A stretch of 11,988 nt of DNA from Lysobacterales bacterium (GCA_026993285.1 JALWTZ010000392.1:1-11988), one strand, 5' to 3'; positions 1 through 6,969 are shown, numbered from the stretch's first letter. Translations and numbers: made by a program. Notes: generated by a model from the sequence alone, not told the origin.

Positions 1-972
1 CAGGCCGAGGATGAACTGGCCTCCATCAACATGGCCATTGGCGCTTCCTGGGGGGGCGTACCGGCCATGACCGCCACCTCCGGCCCGGGGCTGAGCCTGA
101 TGCTGGAAGGCATCGGCCTGGCCGTGGCCTCGGAAACCCCGGTGGTGGTGGTGAATGTTCAGCGTGGCGGGCCTTCCACCGGCATTCCCACCAAATCCGA
201 GCAGGCCGACCTGGACCAGGCCCTGCACGGTCTGCATGGGGATGCGCCCCACCTGGTACTCGGGCCGCTGGACGTGCCGGATTGTGTGCTCACCACCCAG
301 TGGGCGGTGCATCTGGCCGAACAGCTGCAGGCACCGGCCATCGTGCTTTCCGACCAGGCCATGGGCCAGTCGCGCATTCTCGCGCGCAAGCCGGCCGAGG
401 TGCAATTCATGGGCCAGCGACAGCGGGCCGAAGCGCCGGGAGCCGGCTACCAGCGCTATGCCATCACCGCCGATGGTGTTTCCCCCATGGCCATACCGGG
501 CACGGCAGAAGGCATGTACACCGCCGATGGCCTGGAACATGAACCCGGTGGCAAGCCTTCCAGCGCCGCCCTGGACCATGCCCGGCAGCTGGACAAGCGT
601 GCCCGCAAACTTGAACAGCATGACTACGGCGATCTCTGGGCGGAAATCACCGGCGAAGGCGAACTGGCGGTGCTGACCTGGGGTTCCAGCACCGGTGCGG
701 TACGGGAGGCCTGTGAACGCTATCGTCAACAGGGCGGCCGGGTGCGCATGGTCGCTTTGCGGCTGCTGTTGCCGGCGCAGGTGGACAAGCTGGCACAGGC
801 GCTGGAAGGCATTTCTCGGCTGCTGGTGGTGGAACAGTCCCACAGCCGGCAGTTCTACCGCTATCTGCGGGCCTGGCACGAACTGCCGGTGAGCGCGGAA
901 GTGCTGGCTCGCCCCGGCCCGGTGCCGATCACGCCGGGAGAAATCCTGGCCCGGATGGAGAATCAGGCATGA
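1..972 (+). CDS. korA: 2-oxoacid:acceptor (ferredoxin) oxidoreductase, alpha subunit, 5'-truncated by window
   Basis: This is the C-terminal 323 residues of the alpha subunit of a 2-oxoacid:ferredoxin oxidoreductase. The enzyme decarboxylates a 2-oxoacid (often 2-oxoglutarate) to its acyl-CoA and passes electrons to ferredoxin in the cytoplasm. The reading frame is open from base 1, so the ATG at 31 is internal and the true start lies upstream of the window. Visible family signatures are AEDELASINMAIGASWGG at the very start, TATSGPGLSLMLEG, and the RGGPSTGIPTKSEQADL segment typical of KorA/VorA-type alpha subunits. The C-terminal part (after about residue 220 of what is visible) has a Rossmann-like LTWGSSTGAVREA segment matching the transketolase C-terminal-like domain. 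The TGA overlaps the start of the beta gene by ATGA, implying translational coupling. The exact 2-oxoacid used cannot be read from the sequence; 2-oxoglutarate is the family-based guess. Confidence 0.93.
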   Translation, partial: QAEDELASINMAIGASWGGVPAMTATSGPGLSLMLEGIGLAVASETPVVVVNVQRGGPSTGIPTKSEQADLDQALHGLHGDAPHLVLGPLDVPDCVLTTQWAVHLAEQLQAPAIVLSDQAMGQSRILARKPAEVQFMGQRQRAEAPGAGYQRYAITADGVSPMAIPGTAEGMYTADGLEHEPGGKPSSAALDHARQLDKRARKLEQHDYGDLWAEITGEGELAVLTWGSSTGAVREACERYRQQGGRVRMVALRLLLPAQVDKLAQALEGISRLLVVEQSHSRQFYRYLRAWHELPVSAEVLARPGPVPITPGEILARMENQA

Positions 973-1808
973 CTGAAGCCCCCCAGGTACAAGTGGCGAT
1001 CAAGCCCGTCTTCTACAAGTCCGCCATCAAGCCGGTGTGGTGCCCCGGCTGTGGCCACTTCGCCGTGCTCAGCGCCCTGACCAAGGCACTGGCCTGGCTG
1101 GAACTGCCACGGGAGCAAACGGCGCTGTTGTCCGGCATTGGCTGCTCTTCCCGCATTCCCGCCTACACCGCCCTGTATGGTTTTCACGGCATTCACGGGC
1201 GGGCACTGGCACTGGGCACGGGCCTGAAGGCGGCCCGCCCGGATCTGACCGTGCTGGTGGCCGGTGGTGACGGGGATGGCCTTTCCATAGGCGGCAACCA
1301 CTTCATCCACGCCTGCCGGCGCAACATGGACCTGACCTATATCCTCATGGACAACCAGGTCTATGGCATGACCAAGGGGCAGGCCTCGCCCACCACCGAT
1401 CCCGACTGGGACCACAGCAAGCTCACACCGCATGGCACCCACATGCAGCCCTTCCAGCCGGCGGCGCTGGCCTTGGCCGCCGGGGCCAGTTTCATTGCCC
1501 GTGGCTTCAGCGGCGACCCGGCGGGCCTGACCCGCCTGCTGGTGGAAGCCATCCAGCATCCGGGCTTTTCCGTGGTGCAGGTGCTCAGCCCCTGCCCCAC
1601 CTTCCGCCCGGAACAGAAGGACTGGAAGCACAGCATCCACCCCTGGGACTGGGAAGCCACCGACGATACCGTAGAAGCGGCCCGGCGCATTCATGCCGAT
1701 GACGGCATGAGTACCGGCATCATCTTTCAGGCCGAACGGCCCGTGTGGCAGCCGGTACGCTGTGAACAGACCACGGTGGAAGCCATTGAACAGGAGTTTG
1801 CCCCATGA
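969..1808 (+). CDS. korB: 2-oxoacid:ferredoxin oxidoreductase, beta subunit
   Basis: This 279-residue protein is the thiamine-diphosphate and [4Fe-4S]-binding beta subunit that pairs with the alpha subunit just upstream. The thiamine diphosphate/Mg site is seen as GDGD (residues 100-103) followed by the downstream Asn in MDNQVYGMTKGQ. Four cysteines fall at the places used for the cluster in this family: Cys25 and Cys28 (WCPGCGH), Cys59 (GIGCSSR) and Cys209 (SPCPTF). HGRALALGTGLK (76-87) is also characteristic. The length is normal for KorB-type subunits. The start is fixed by a GGAG at 957-960, eight bases upstream, and by the ATGA overlap with the alpha gene. No gamma or delta (ferredoxin-like) subunit follows, so the enzyme is probably the two-subunit type with the gamma domain fused to the unseen N-terminus of alpha. 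That last point is inference. Confidence 0.95.
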   Translation: MTEAPQVQVAIKPVFYKSAIKPVWCPGCGHFAVLSALTKALAWLELPREQTALLSGIGCSSRIPAYTALYGFHGIHGRALALGTGLKAARPDLTVLVAGGDGDGLSIGGNHFIHACRRNMDLTYILMDNQVYGMTKGQASPTTDPDWDHSKLTPHGTHMQPFQPAALALAAGASFIARGFSGDPAGLTRLLVEAIQHPGFSVVQVLSPCPTFRPEQKDWKHSIHPWDWEATDDTVEAARRIHADDGMSTGIIFQAERPVWQPVRCEQTTVEAIEQEFAP

Positions 1809-2329
1809 ATGCCCCTACTGCGAAAATCGACAGCCTGCCGCTGTTTCTGGCCCACGCGCTGGTGGTGGAAGAAGAAGCGGTGGAAAACTACGAGGAACTG
1901 GCCCATGTGCTCAAGGCCCATCACAATGATGCCGTGGCGACGCTGTTTGAGCAGATGGCCGATTTTGGCCGCAAGCACGCGGACGAAGTGCGCCGGCTGG
2001 CCGAACAGAAAACCCTGCCGAAACGGGCACCCTGGGAATACCACTGGCCGGATGGCATGAGCCCGGAAGCGGGCGGCGCGGCGGATGCCCACTACCTGAT
2101 GAACACGGCCCATGCCCTGCAACTGGCCATGGACAACGAACGGCGGGCGCGGGATTTCTACGCCAGTGTCGCCGAGCATAGCCCCGATACCGAAGTGCGC
2201 CGGTTGGCGGCAGCCTTCGCCGCCGAGGAAGCCGAGCACCTGCAGTTGCTGCAGGACTGGCTGGCCCGCTGTCCGGATGACCCGGAAGACTGGCCGGACG
2301 ACCCGGACGAGGCCCACATGCCGGAATAG
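1805..2329 (+). CDS. Ferritin-like (rubrerythrin-type) four-helix protein in the kor operon
   Basis: This 174-residue soluble protein has the two-repeat helical pattern of the ferritin-like superfamily. Helix pair 1 is VVEEEAVENYEELA (20-33) followed by FEQMADFGRKHADEV (48-62). Helix pair 2 is LAMDNERRARDFYASVAE (107-124) followed by FAAEEAEHLQLLQDWL (138-153). The second half has a proper EExxH motif (Glu141, Glu142, His145). In the first half the matching His58 is present, but the positions three and four residues before it are Gly55 and Phe54 rather than Glu, so the di-iron site may be altered. No rubredoxin CxxC domain is present. The tail is rich in Asp and Pro. It starts inside the ATGA shared with korB and has AGGAG eight bases upstream, so it is the last gene of the operon. 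A role in protecting or supplying iron to the oxygen-sensitive oxidoreductase is an inference from context only. Confidence 0.82.
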   Translation: MNAPTAKIDSLPLFLAHALVVEEEAVENYEELAHVLKAHHNDAVATLFEQMADFGRKHADEVRRLAEQKTLPKRAPWEYHWPDGMSPEAGGAADAHYLMNTAHALQLAMDNERRARDFYASVAEHSPDTEVRRLAAAFAAEEAEHLQLLQDWLARCPDDPEDWPDDPDEAHMPE

Positions 2330-2343
2330 ATAGCCAGAAACAG

Positions 2344-2368
2344 TCCGGGCCGGTATAGCCGGCCCGGA
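2344..2368 (+). terminator. Hairpin terminator between convergent kor operon and chitinase gene
   Basis: A perfect 10-bp inverted repeat (TCCGGGCCGG / CCGGCCCGGA) with a 5-base loop lies 14 bases after the ferritin-like gene. It is followed by TGTTTTGG on the plus strand, a short imperfect U-tract. On the minus strand it is followed by CTGTTTCTGG, so it may also help stop the chitinase transcript, less efficiently. Confidence 0.7.
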
Positions 2369-2383
2369 TGTTTTGGCAGGATA

Positions 2384-4429
2384 TCAGGGGTTCATGGCGC
2401 GGATTAGCTCTCCATTACTGGTATCTCCACTCAACTCCCAAAAGAATGCTCCACCGAGCTGTTGGGTGCGGACATAATCCATTTTTCCTCCAATGGTTTC
2501 GGGAGTGTCATAGCTCCACCACTGGTCGCCGCACAGAGCGTAGGCTGTACCGGCAATGGTTTCTGTGGCCGGGCAGGTATCTCTCAACACTTTATAGTCC
2601 TCGATACCGGCTTCGTAGGTGCCTGGCGCTGGCCCGGTTGCGCTTCCACCAGGTGCCAGCTGGCTGACGCCTGCCCATCCCCTGCCATAAAAACCTATGC
2701 CCAAGGAAAGTTTGCTGGAAGGGATGCCCTTGGAGAGCAACAATTGAATTCCATTGTCCGCGTAAAAACCAGCTTGAGGAATACCGGGGTAATCGTATAG
2801 CGGAGAGTGGGGTGCGGTTGGCCCGTTACGGGTCCAGGCACCGAAGAAGTCATAGGTCATGACGAAGATCTGATCCAGATATTCGGCTGCACCTGCATAG
2901 TCGGCCGCATTGATCTTGCTTTCACCGGCACCGATGGCGGAGGTGATCAGTTCATTGCCAAAACGGTTGCGCAGGGCTTGCATCATCAGCCGATAGGTAT
3001 CATAGCCGCTGTTATCACAGTTCAGCCCGCATTCGTTGGGGTATTCCCAGTCGATGTCGATACCTTCGAACAGCCCATCCCACCTTGGATCATGGATCAG
3101 GTTGTAGCAGGAATCCGCAAAACGGTTCAGATCGTTGACAGCTTGCGAAAAACCGCCGGACCAGGTCCAGCCCCCGAAGGACCATAGAATTTTCAGATGC
3201 GGGTATCGGGCCTTGAGTTTCTTCAGCTGGTTGAAATTGCCCTTGAGCGGGTCGTCCCACCGGTCGGCGATGCCGTCCACGCTCAGCTCTGCCGTATAGG
3301 CTTTTTCATAATCAGCGTAGGCGTCACCCACTACACACTGGCCATCTTGTACATTGCCGAAGGCGTAGATGATATGCGTCAGTCTTGCTGCTGAACCACT
3401 GGTGACGATGTTTTTGACATGATAATTGCGGGCGTACACACCCCAGTTGGTGAAGTAACCGGCTATGATCTGGCCGCTGTTACTGACTGGCGGCGGGTTG
3501 TTCTGCCCGCCCTCAAAACTATCCGACAGCACGATATCCGATACAGATGGGGTGTTGGTGCGGATTTGCACGGTAGCGGTGGCTGTGTCACTCAAGCCAC
3601 CGTCATCGGTAACCGTTAGCCGTACGGTATAGGTGCCTGTGTTGGCATAGGCATGACTGGGGCTCAGGGCACTGCTAGTTGTGCCATCGCCAAAATCCCA
3701 GGCATAGGAAACAATCTGTCCATCCGGATCCTGGCTGGTGCTAGCGGAAAAAGCCAGGTTTTCGTCGACATAACCGCTGGTGACACCAGAAATTCTGGCT
3801 GTGGGTGGCTGATTCTCAGCACCGCTACTGGTGCCACCATAGTCCAAGTCGATCACGTGATAGAAGCTGTTGGCGGTATCTGCTACATCCCAGACAGCCA
3901 GGACCACATGGTAGCCAGTACGGTTGCCTGGCAAATTGCAGTCGTGCGAGAAGTCGTTGGGAGGAATGGCACCGCCATCATCGAATTGGCAAAACGGGGC
4001 GGCCTCGAAACTGCTGCGGGACAGGGGTAGGTTGGGGTTCCAGTCGGTTTTGGTAATGAAATAACGCCAGTCACGGGTACTATGGGGTGCAGTAATGTGC
4101 CAACTGAATGACATTGGTCCGGCACTGGCGGCGGTTTTGTGCCAGCGAGTTGGGTTCTGTTCATTCAGCTCGGAGAAATTGGCCTTACCTGCAGCGGCCA
4201 GGGTGCCATCGGCAGGGCCGCTTTCCGGGTAGCGGTCCGGGCCTTCCAGCGACTGGGGTTCCCATTGCACGGCACCACAGTTGCTGTTCAGATTGCCAGC
4301 ATTCGCTGTACACTTGTAGGCCCTTGAGATCGTAACGTAGCCGTGAGCCTGCGCGAGCACGGGTATCAGCAAAAAAATCAAGGGTAGTGTTGGCAGGAGC
4401 CGCCAACACAAGCGCTGTAAATACTGCAT
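2384..4429 (-). CDS. Secreted AA10 LPMO - PKD - GH18 chitinase fusion
   Basis: This 681-residue exported enzyme attacks chitin oxidatively and hydrolytically. Counting from the ATG at 4429, a signal peptide (1-28, hydrophobic core then VLAQA) is cleaved before His29. His29 thus becomes the free N-terminal copper ligand of an AA10 lytic polysaccharide monooxygenase (29 to about 199). The second copper histidine is His116, in TAPHSTRDWRYFITK, and the axial Phe is Phe189, in DVADTANSFYHVIDL; these segments closely resemble the chitin-active protein CBP21. A PKD domain follows (about 207-290, YAWDFGDGT and GTYTVRLTV), then a Pro/Asn/Ser linker. The GH18 barrel (about 320-681) has SFGGW, EGIDIDWEYP with catalytic Glu462, MTYDF and FFWE. 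The first Asp of DxxDxDxE is Glu455. The frame also opens at a GTG (4441), but an AGG lies upstream of the ATG, whereas the GTG has no ribosome site. No chitin-binding CBM is visible. Base composition is more AT-rich than its neighbours, suggesting acquisition. Confidence 0.93.
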   Translation of the reverse strand: MQYLQRLCWRLLPTLPLIFLLIPVLAQAHGYVTISRAYKCTANAGNLNSNCGAVQWEPQSLEGPDRYPESGPADGTLAAAGKANFSELNEQNPTRWHKTAASAGPMSFSWHITAPHSTRDWRYFITKTDWNPNLPLSRSSFEAAPFCQFDDGGAIPPNDFSHDCNLPGNRTGYHVVLAVWDVADTANSFYHVIDLDYGGTSSGAENQPPTARISGVTSGYVDENLAFSASTSQDPDGQIVSYAWDFGDGTTSSALSPSHAYANTGTYTVRLTVTDDGGLSDTATATVQIRTNTPSVSDIVLSDSFEGGQNNPPPVSNSGQIIAGYFTNWGVYARNYHVKNIVTSGSAARLTHIIYAFGNVQDGQCVVGDAYADYEKAYTAELSVDGIADRWDDPLKGNFNQLKKLKARYPHLKILWSFGGWTWSGGFSQAVNDLNRFADSCYNLIHDPRWDGLFEGIDIDWEYPNECGLNCDNSGYDTYRLMMQALRNRFGNELITSAIGAGESKINAADYAGAAEYLDQIFVMTYDFFGAWTRNGPTAPHSPLYDYPGIPQAGFYADNGIQLLLSKGIPSSKLSLGIGFYGRGWAGVSQLAPGGSATGPAPGTYEAGIEDYKVLRDTCPATETIAGTAYALCGDQWWSYDTPETIGGKMDYVRTQQLGGAFFWELSGDTSNGELIRAMNP

Positions 4430-4470
4430 AATTGTATACACCTATACTTTTAGAGCAGACGATTCTATGT

Positions 4471-4486
4471 ATTAGCGGTAGCTAAT
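4471..4486. repeat. Perfect 16-bp palindromic element upstream of the chitinase gene
   Basis: ATTAGC-GGTA-GCTAAT is a perfect inverted repeat with 6-bp arms. It lies about 42 bases upstream of the chitinase ATG, in the space between that gene and the divergent rpoH. On the minus strand a weak promoter-like pair, TTCACG (4493-4488) and TACATA (4471-4466), flanks it with a 16-base spacer, so it would sit in the position of an operator. The regulator is unknown. Confidence 0.45.
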
Positions 4487-4589
4487 GCGTGAACTTTGTC
4501 ACATTTTATGGATTCGAAGGTTGAGTCCTGTTCAAGCAATAAATGCGCGGAAACACACTGGAAATCCCCATGTTTTTCTGCTAAAAGGG

Positions 4590-4617
4590 GGAACTTTTCC
4601 AGGCAAACTGCCTCTAA
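4590..4617 (+). promoter_or_regulatory. Sigma-E (RpoE)-type promoter of rpoH
   Basis: GGAACTT (4590-4596) and TCTAA (4613-4617) are separated by 16 bases. This matches the well-known extracytoplasmic-stress sigma-E consensus (GGAACTT, about 16 bases, TCTAA). Transcription would start near 4623 and give a leader of about 30 bases before the rpoH ATG. In Escherichia coli one rpoH promoter is sigma-E dependent, so the placement agrees with known biology. No convincing sigma-70 promoter was seen in the same region, although a distal one cannot be excluded. Confidence 0.75.
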
Positions 4618-4651
4618 GGTTCAGTCTTTGAATTTTAAGGGGGTAGTAACC

Positions 4652-5518
4652 ATGAGCAAGTCCATGACACTGAATACCCTGCCCGTTTTATCCACAGCCG
4701 GCAGTCTGGATGCCTACATCCAGCAGGTGAACGCCATACCCATGCTCTCGCAGGAAGAAGAGCAGGAACTGGCACGCCGCTTTCGTGAGCAGAACGATCT
4801 GGAAGCCGCCCGCCGCATGGTGCTGGCCCACCTGCGCTTTGTGGTGCATGTGGCCCGCAGCTATGCCGGCTATGGCCTGCCGCTGGCGGATCTGATTCAG
4901 GAAGGCAACATTGGCCTGATGAAGGCGGTCAAGCGTTTCGACCCGGCTCAGGGTGTGCGGCTGGTGTCCTTTGCCGTGCACTGGATTCGCGCGGAAATGC
5001 ACGAATTCATCCTCAAGAACTGGCGTATTGTCAAGGTGGCCACCACCAAGGCCCAGCGCAAGCTGTTCTTCAACCTGCGCAAGTCACGCAAGCGCCTGGG
5101 CTGGATGAACCAGAAGGAAGTGGATGCCATCGCCGAGGATCTGGGTGTCTCCAGCCGGGAAGTGATGGAGATGGAATCACGCATGAGTGGCCAGGACATC
5201 GGCTTCGATGCGCCAGCAGCGGATGATGACGAAGGCAGCCGGGCCGCTCCGGCACCCACCCTGTATCTCACCGATGAACGGGGTGACCCTTCCAGCGTGC
5301 TGGAAGCGGAAGACTGGGAGGCACACAATCACCAGTTGCTGTTTTCCGGTCTGGAGCAGCTGGATGCCCGCAGTCAGGACATCATTCGCCGCCGCTGGCT
5401 ACAGGAAGACAAGGCCACCCTGCAGGAACTGGCCGATGAGTATGGCGTTTCCGCGGAACGCATTCGCCAGATCGAGAACCAGGCCATGAAGAAACTGCGG
5501 GCCAGCATGGCGGCCTGA
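4652..5518 (+). CDS. rpoH: RNA polymerase heat-shock sigma factor (sigma-32)
   Basis: This 288-residue sigma factor directs RNA polymerase to heat-shock genes. The length is close to the 284 residues of the E. coli protein. Region 2 covers about 50-120 (LIQEGNIGLMKAVKRFDP, SFAVHWIRAEMHEFILKNWR). The diagnostic RpoH box QRKLFFNLRK is at 135-144, which separates it from RpoD and RpoS. Region 4 with the helix-turn-helix is about 254-285 (TLQELADEYGVSAERIRQIE). The frame is open upstream to 4496, but the ATG at 4652 is chosen because GGGGG (4639-4643) stands eight bases before it, the protein start then fits the family, and the sigma-E promoter would make any longer start untranslatable. It stands alone, without the ftsX/ftsE neighbours seen in enterobacteria, and shares its terminator with the convergent cold-shock gene. 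Confidence 0.96.
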   Translation: MSKSMTLNTLPVLSTAGSLDAYIQQVNAIPMLSQEEEQELARRFREQNDLEAARRMVLAHLRFVVHVARSYAGYGLPLADLIQEGNIGLMKAVKRFDPAQGVRLVSFAVHWIRAEMHEFILKNWRIVKVATTKAQRKLFFNLRKSRKRLGWMNQKEVDAIAEDLGVSSREVMEMESRMSGQDIGFDAPAADDDEGSRAAPAPTLYLTDERGDPSSVLEAEDWEAHNHQLLFSGLEQLDARSQDIIRRRWLQEDKATLQELADEYGVSAERIRQIENQAMKKLRASMAA

Positions 5519-5546
5519 CAGGCCTGTCCTTGCGGATTCGCCCAAC

Positions 5547-5582
5547 AAAAAACCCGGCCAGGTTGCCCTGACCGGGTTTTTT
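5547..5582. terminator. Bidirectional rho-independent terminator between rpoH and cold-shock gene
   Basis: A six-A run, a GC-rich stem (CCCGGCCAGG / CCTGACCGGG, one C-A mismatch), a TTGC loop and a six-T run form a hairpin with a U-tract in both directions. It lies 28 bases after the rpoH stop and about 21 bases after the stop of the convergent minus-strand cold-shock gene, so it can serve both. Confidence 0.92.
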
Positions 5583-5603
5583 CATGCCCGAGGGCAACCG
5601 GCT

Positions 5604-5813
5604 TTACAGCGGGTTGACATTCTCGGCTTGCAGGCCTTTCTGGCCCTGGGTCACGTCCATGGTCACCTGTTGGCCTTCCACCAGCGTCTTGCGGCCGGAA
5701 CCGTTGATGCTGCTGTAGTGCACGAAGACATCCTTGCCGCCTTCCTGTTCGATGAAGCCGTAGCCTTTCTCATCGTTGAACCACTTGACCGTACCTTGTA
5801 CTTGCTCACTCAT
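5604..5813 (-). CDS. Cold-shock domain protein (CspA family)
   Basis: This 69-residue single-domain protein binds single-stranded RNA/DNA and acts as an RNA chaperone in the cytoplasm. The five-stranded OB-fold signatures are GTVKWFNDEKGYGFI (7-21), containing the RNP1-type KGYGFI, and DVFVHYSSI (28-36), containing RNP2. Tyr replaces the commoner Phe in both motifs. The C-terminus QKGLQAENV is typical. The ATG at 5813 gives the usual family length. An in-frame ATG five codons upstream (5828) is possible, and the ribosome site for either is weak (AGAGA-rich). The frame stays open far upstream (to 6131), which is discussed as a separate observation. Its expression is probably independent of rpoH because the two genes converge on one terminator. 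Which csp paralogue it is cannot be told. Confidence 0.93.
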   Translation of the reverse strand: MSEQVQGTVKWFNDEKGYGFIEQEGGKDVFVHYSSINGSGRKTLVEGQQVTMDVTQGQKGLQAENVNPL

Positions 5814-6120
5814 CTTTCTGTCTCTCATGTATGCAGACCCCGAAGGGCCATTGAACTTTCGCCCACCGTGCGACATGCACGCAGGGCACAACCAGTTCCG
5901 CAGGCGATCCGCGCTGGCGTGGTTCACAGGTGGGGATTCATCGGGAGGGGCCGGGCAAAGCAGGCAGTCCGTGGATGCGACCCCAGGCTGTGCCCGGTTC
6001 GCCATGTTGTTGCGTAGATCGTTCGTCTGCCCCCTTGCGGGTGGCGTGCTTACTGCCTGTCTTGCTGGAACTGAATGGCCACTGTAACACGCCCCCGAGT
6101 CTTTGCACAGCAAAATCTGT
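5814..6120 (-). other. Long leader/intergenic region upstream of the cold-shock gene
   Basis: These 307 bases lie between the cold-shock start and the end of the TSUP transporter gene. Cold-shock mRNAs of the CspA type often have long structured leaders, and this stretch is long enough for one, but no cold box or clear promoter could be recognised. An 11-bp symmetric element TTGCACAGCAA is at 6103-6113. On the minus strand the reading frame of the cold-shock gene remains open through the whole region. From an ATG at 6005 it would add 64 residues with two CxxC pairs, but without a good ribosome site. Confidence 0.4.
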
Positions 6121-6945
6121 TCAAGGGCCACGCAGCAGGTCGTAAGCCATGCTCAGGGCCATGGCCAGCAACAGCCAGGCCAGACCGGTGCGCAGCCACT
6201 GTTCCGGCAGGCGTTTGCTCACTCGGCTGCCCAGCCAGATGGCCGGCAGGGAACCGGCCAGCAGGCTGACCAGCAGGGAGAAATCCACCTGCCCCATGCC
6301 CAGGTGACCCAGCCCGGCCAGCAGGGTGAGCGGTACGGCATGGGCAATATCACTGCCCACAATGGTCACCGCCGGTTTGCGCGGGTAGATGAGAAACAGC
6401 AAGGCCGCGCCCACGGCACCGGCGCCTACGGAGGAGAGGGTAACCGAAATGCCCAGCACTACACCCAGCAGGATCGTGGCCTGGCCGCGGTAGAGATAGA
6501 ACCAGGGCTTAACCGGGCGATAGGGCATGAGATTGTCGTGCAGCACCTTCATGGCCCGCCGGTGGAACAGCAGGGTGAGTGCCGCACCGGAAAGCATCAG
6601 CACCATGGTGGCCTGCAACAGGCGGCCCACATCTTCACCCTGCCGGTCCAGCAGGTGCAACAGGGCCAGCGTAAGCAGGGTTGCGGGGATACTGCCGGTG
6701 GCCATGCGGCGTACGATTTTCCAGTCCACGGTATCCTGCTGATGATGGGCAAAGACACCGCTGGCCTTGGTGATGGCGGCGTAGAGCAGATCAGTACCCA
6801 CGGCGGTGGGCACGGGAATGCCAAACAGCAACACCAGCATGGGGGTCATCATGGAGCCGCCCCCCACGCCGGTGAGGCCAATCAGGAAGCCCACCAAAGC
6901 GCCGGCCAGCACCATGGGCAGGAAGGTTTCGAAGAATGCCAGCAT
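6121..6945 (-). CDS. TSUP (TauE/SafE) family membrane transporter
   Basis: This 274-residue inner-membrane protein belongs to the TSUP family, whose members move sulfite, sulfonates or other small sulfur or organic anions. Both half-repeats show the family glycine motif: GLTGVGGGSMMTP (23-35) and SSVGAGAVGAALL (171-183). GTDLLYAAITKASG (50-63) follows the first. About eight hydrophobic segments can be traced, with a polar loop around 127-152. The ATG at 6945 is chosen because AGATAGG stands about five bases upstream and the protein begins with the first membrane helix. The longer open frame would run through the promoter and the end of the upstream ompA-like gene. It is a single-gene unit: a sigma-70-like promoter and an inverted repeat lie directly upstream. 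The substrate cannot be assigned from the sequence and no cys/sox genes are adjacent. Confidence 0.88.
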   Translation of the reverse strand: MLAFFETFLPMVLAGALVGFLIGLTGVGGGSMMTPMLVLLFGIPVPTAVGTDLLYAAITKASGVFAHHQQDTVDWKIVRRMATGSIPATLLTLALLHLLDRQGEDVGRLLQATMVLMLSGAALTLLFHRRAMKVLHDNLMPYRPVKPWFYLYRGQATILLGVVLGISVTLSSVGAGAVGAALLFLIYPRKPAVTIVGSDIAHAVPLTLLAGLGHLGMGQVDFSLLVSLLAGSLPAIWLGSRVSKRLPEQWLRTGLAWLLLAMALSMAYDLLRGP

Positions 6946-6949
6946 GCGG

Positions 6950-6969
6950 CCTATCTCTATCGGGATAGG
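6950..6969. promoter_or_regulatory. Inverted repeat (possible operator) at the TSUP transcription start
   Basis: CCTATC-N8-GATAGG is a perfect 6-bp inverted repeat. It overlaps the predicted transcription start (about 6967) and the ribosome-binding site of the TSUP gene. This position suits a repressor operator or an RNA hairpin that hides the Shine-Dalgarno sequence. The binding protein is unknown. Confidence 0.45.

Noticed and set aside
963..1694. A 243-codon open frame on the minus strand
   Set aside because: It is antisense to korB, which has all its thiamine diphosphate and cluster-binding residues.
4430..4441. GTG start for the chitinase four codons upstream of the ATG
   Set aside because: No ribosome-binding site precedes it, and the AGG just upstream serves the ATG better. 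The signal peptide is complete from the ATG.
4496..4651. N-terminal extension of RpoH from an upstream start
   Set aside because: The sigma-E promoter and a good ribosome site lie within this stretch, and the RpoH family start matches the ATG at 4652.
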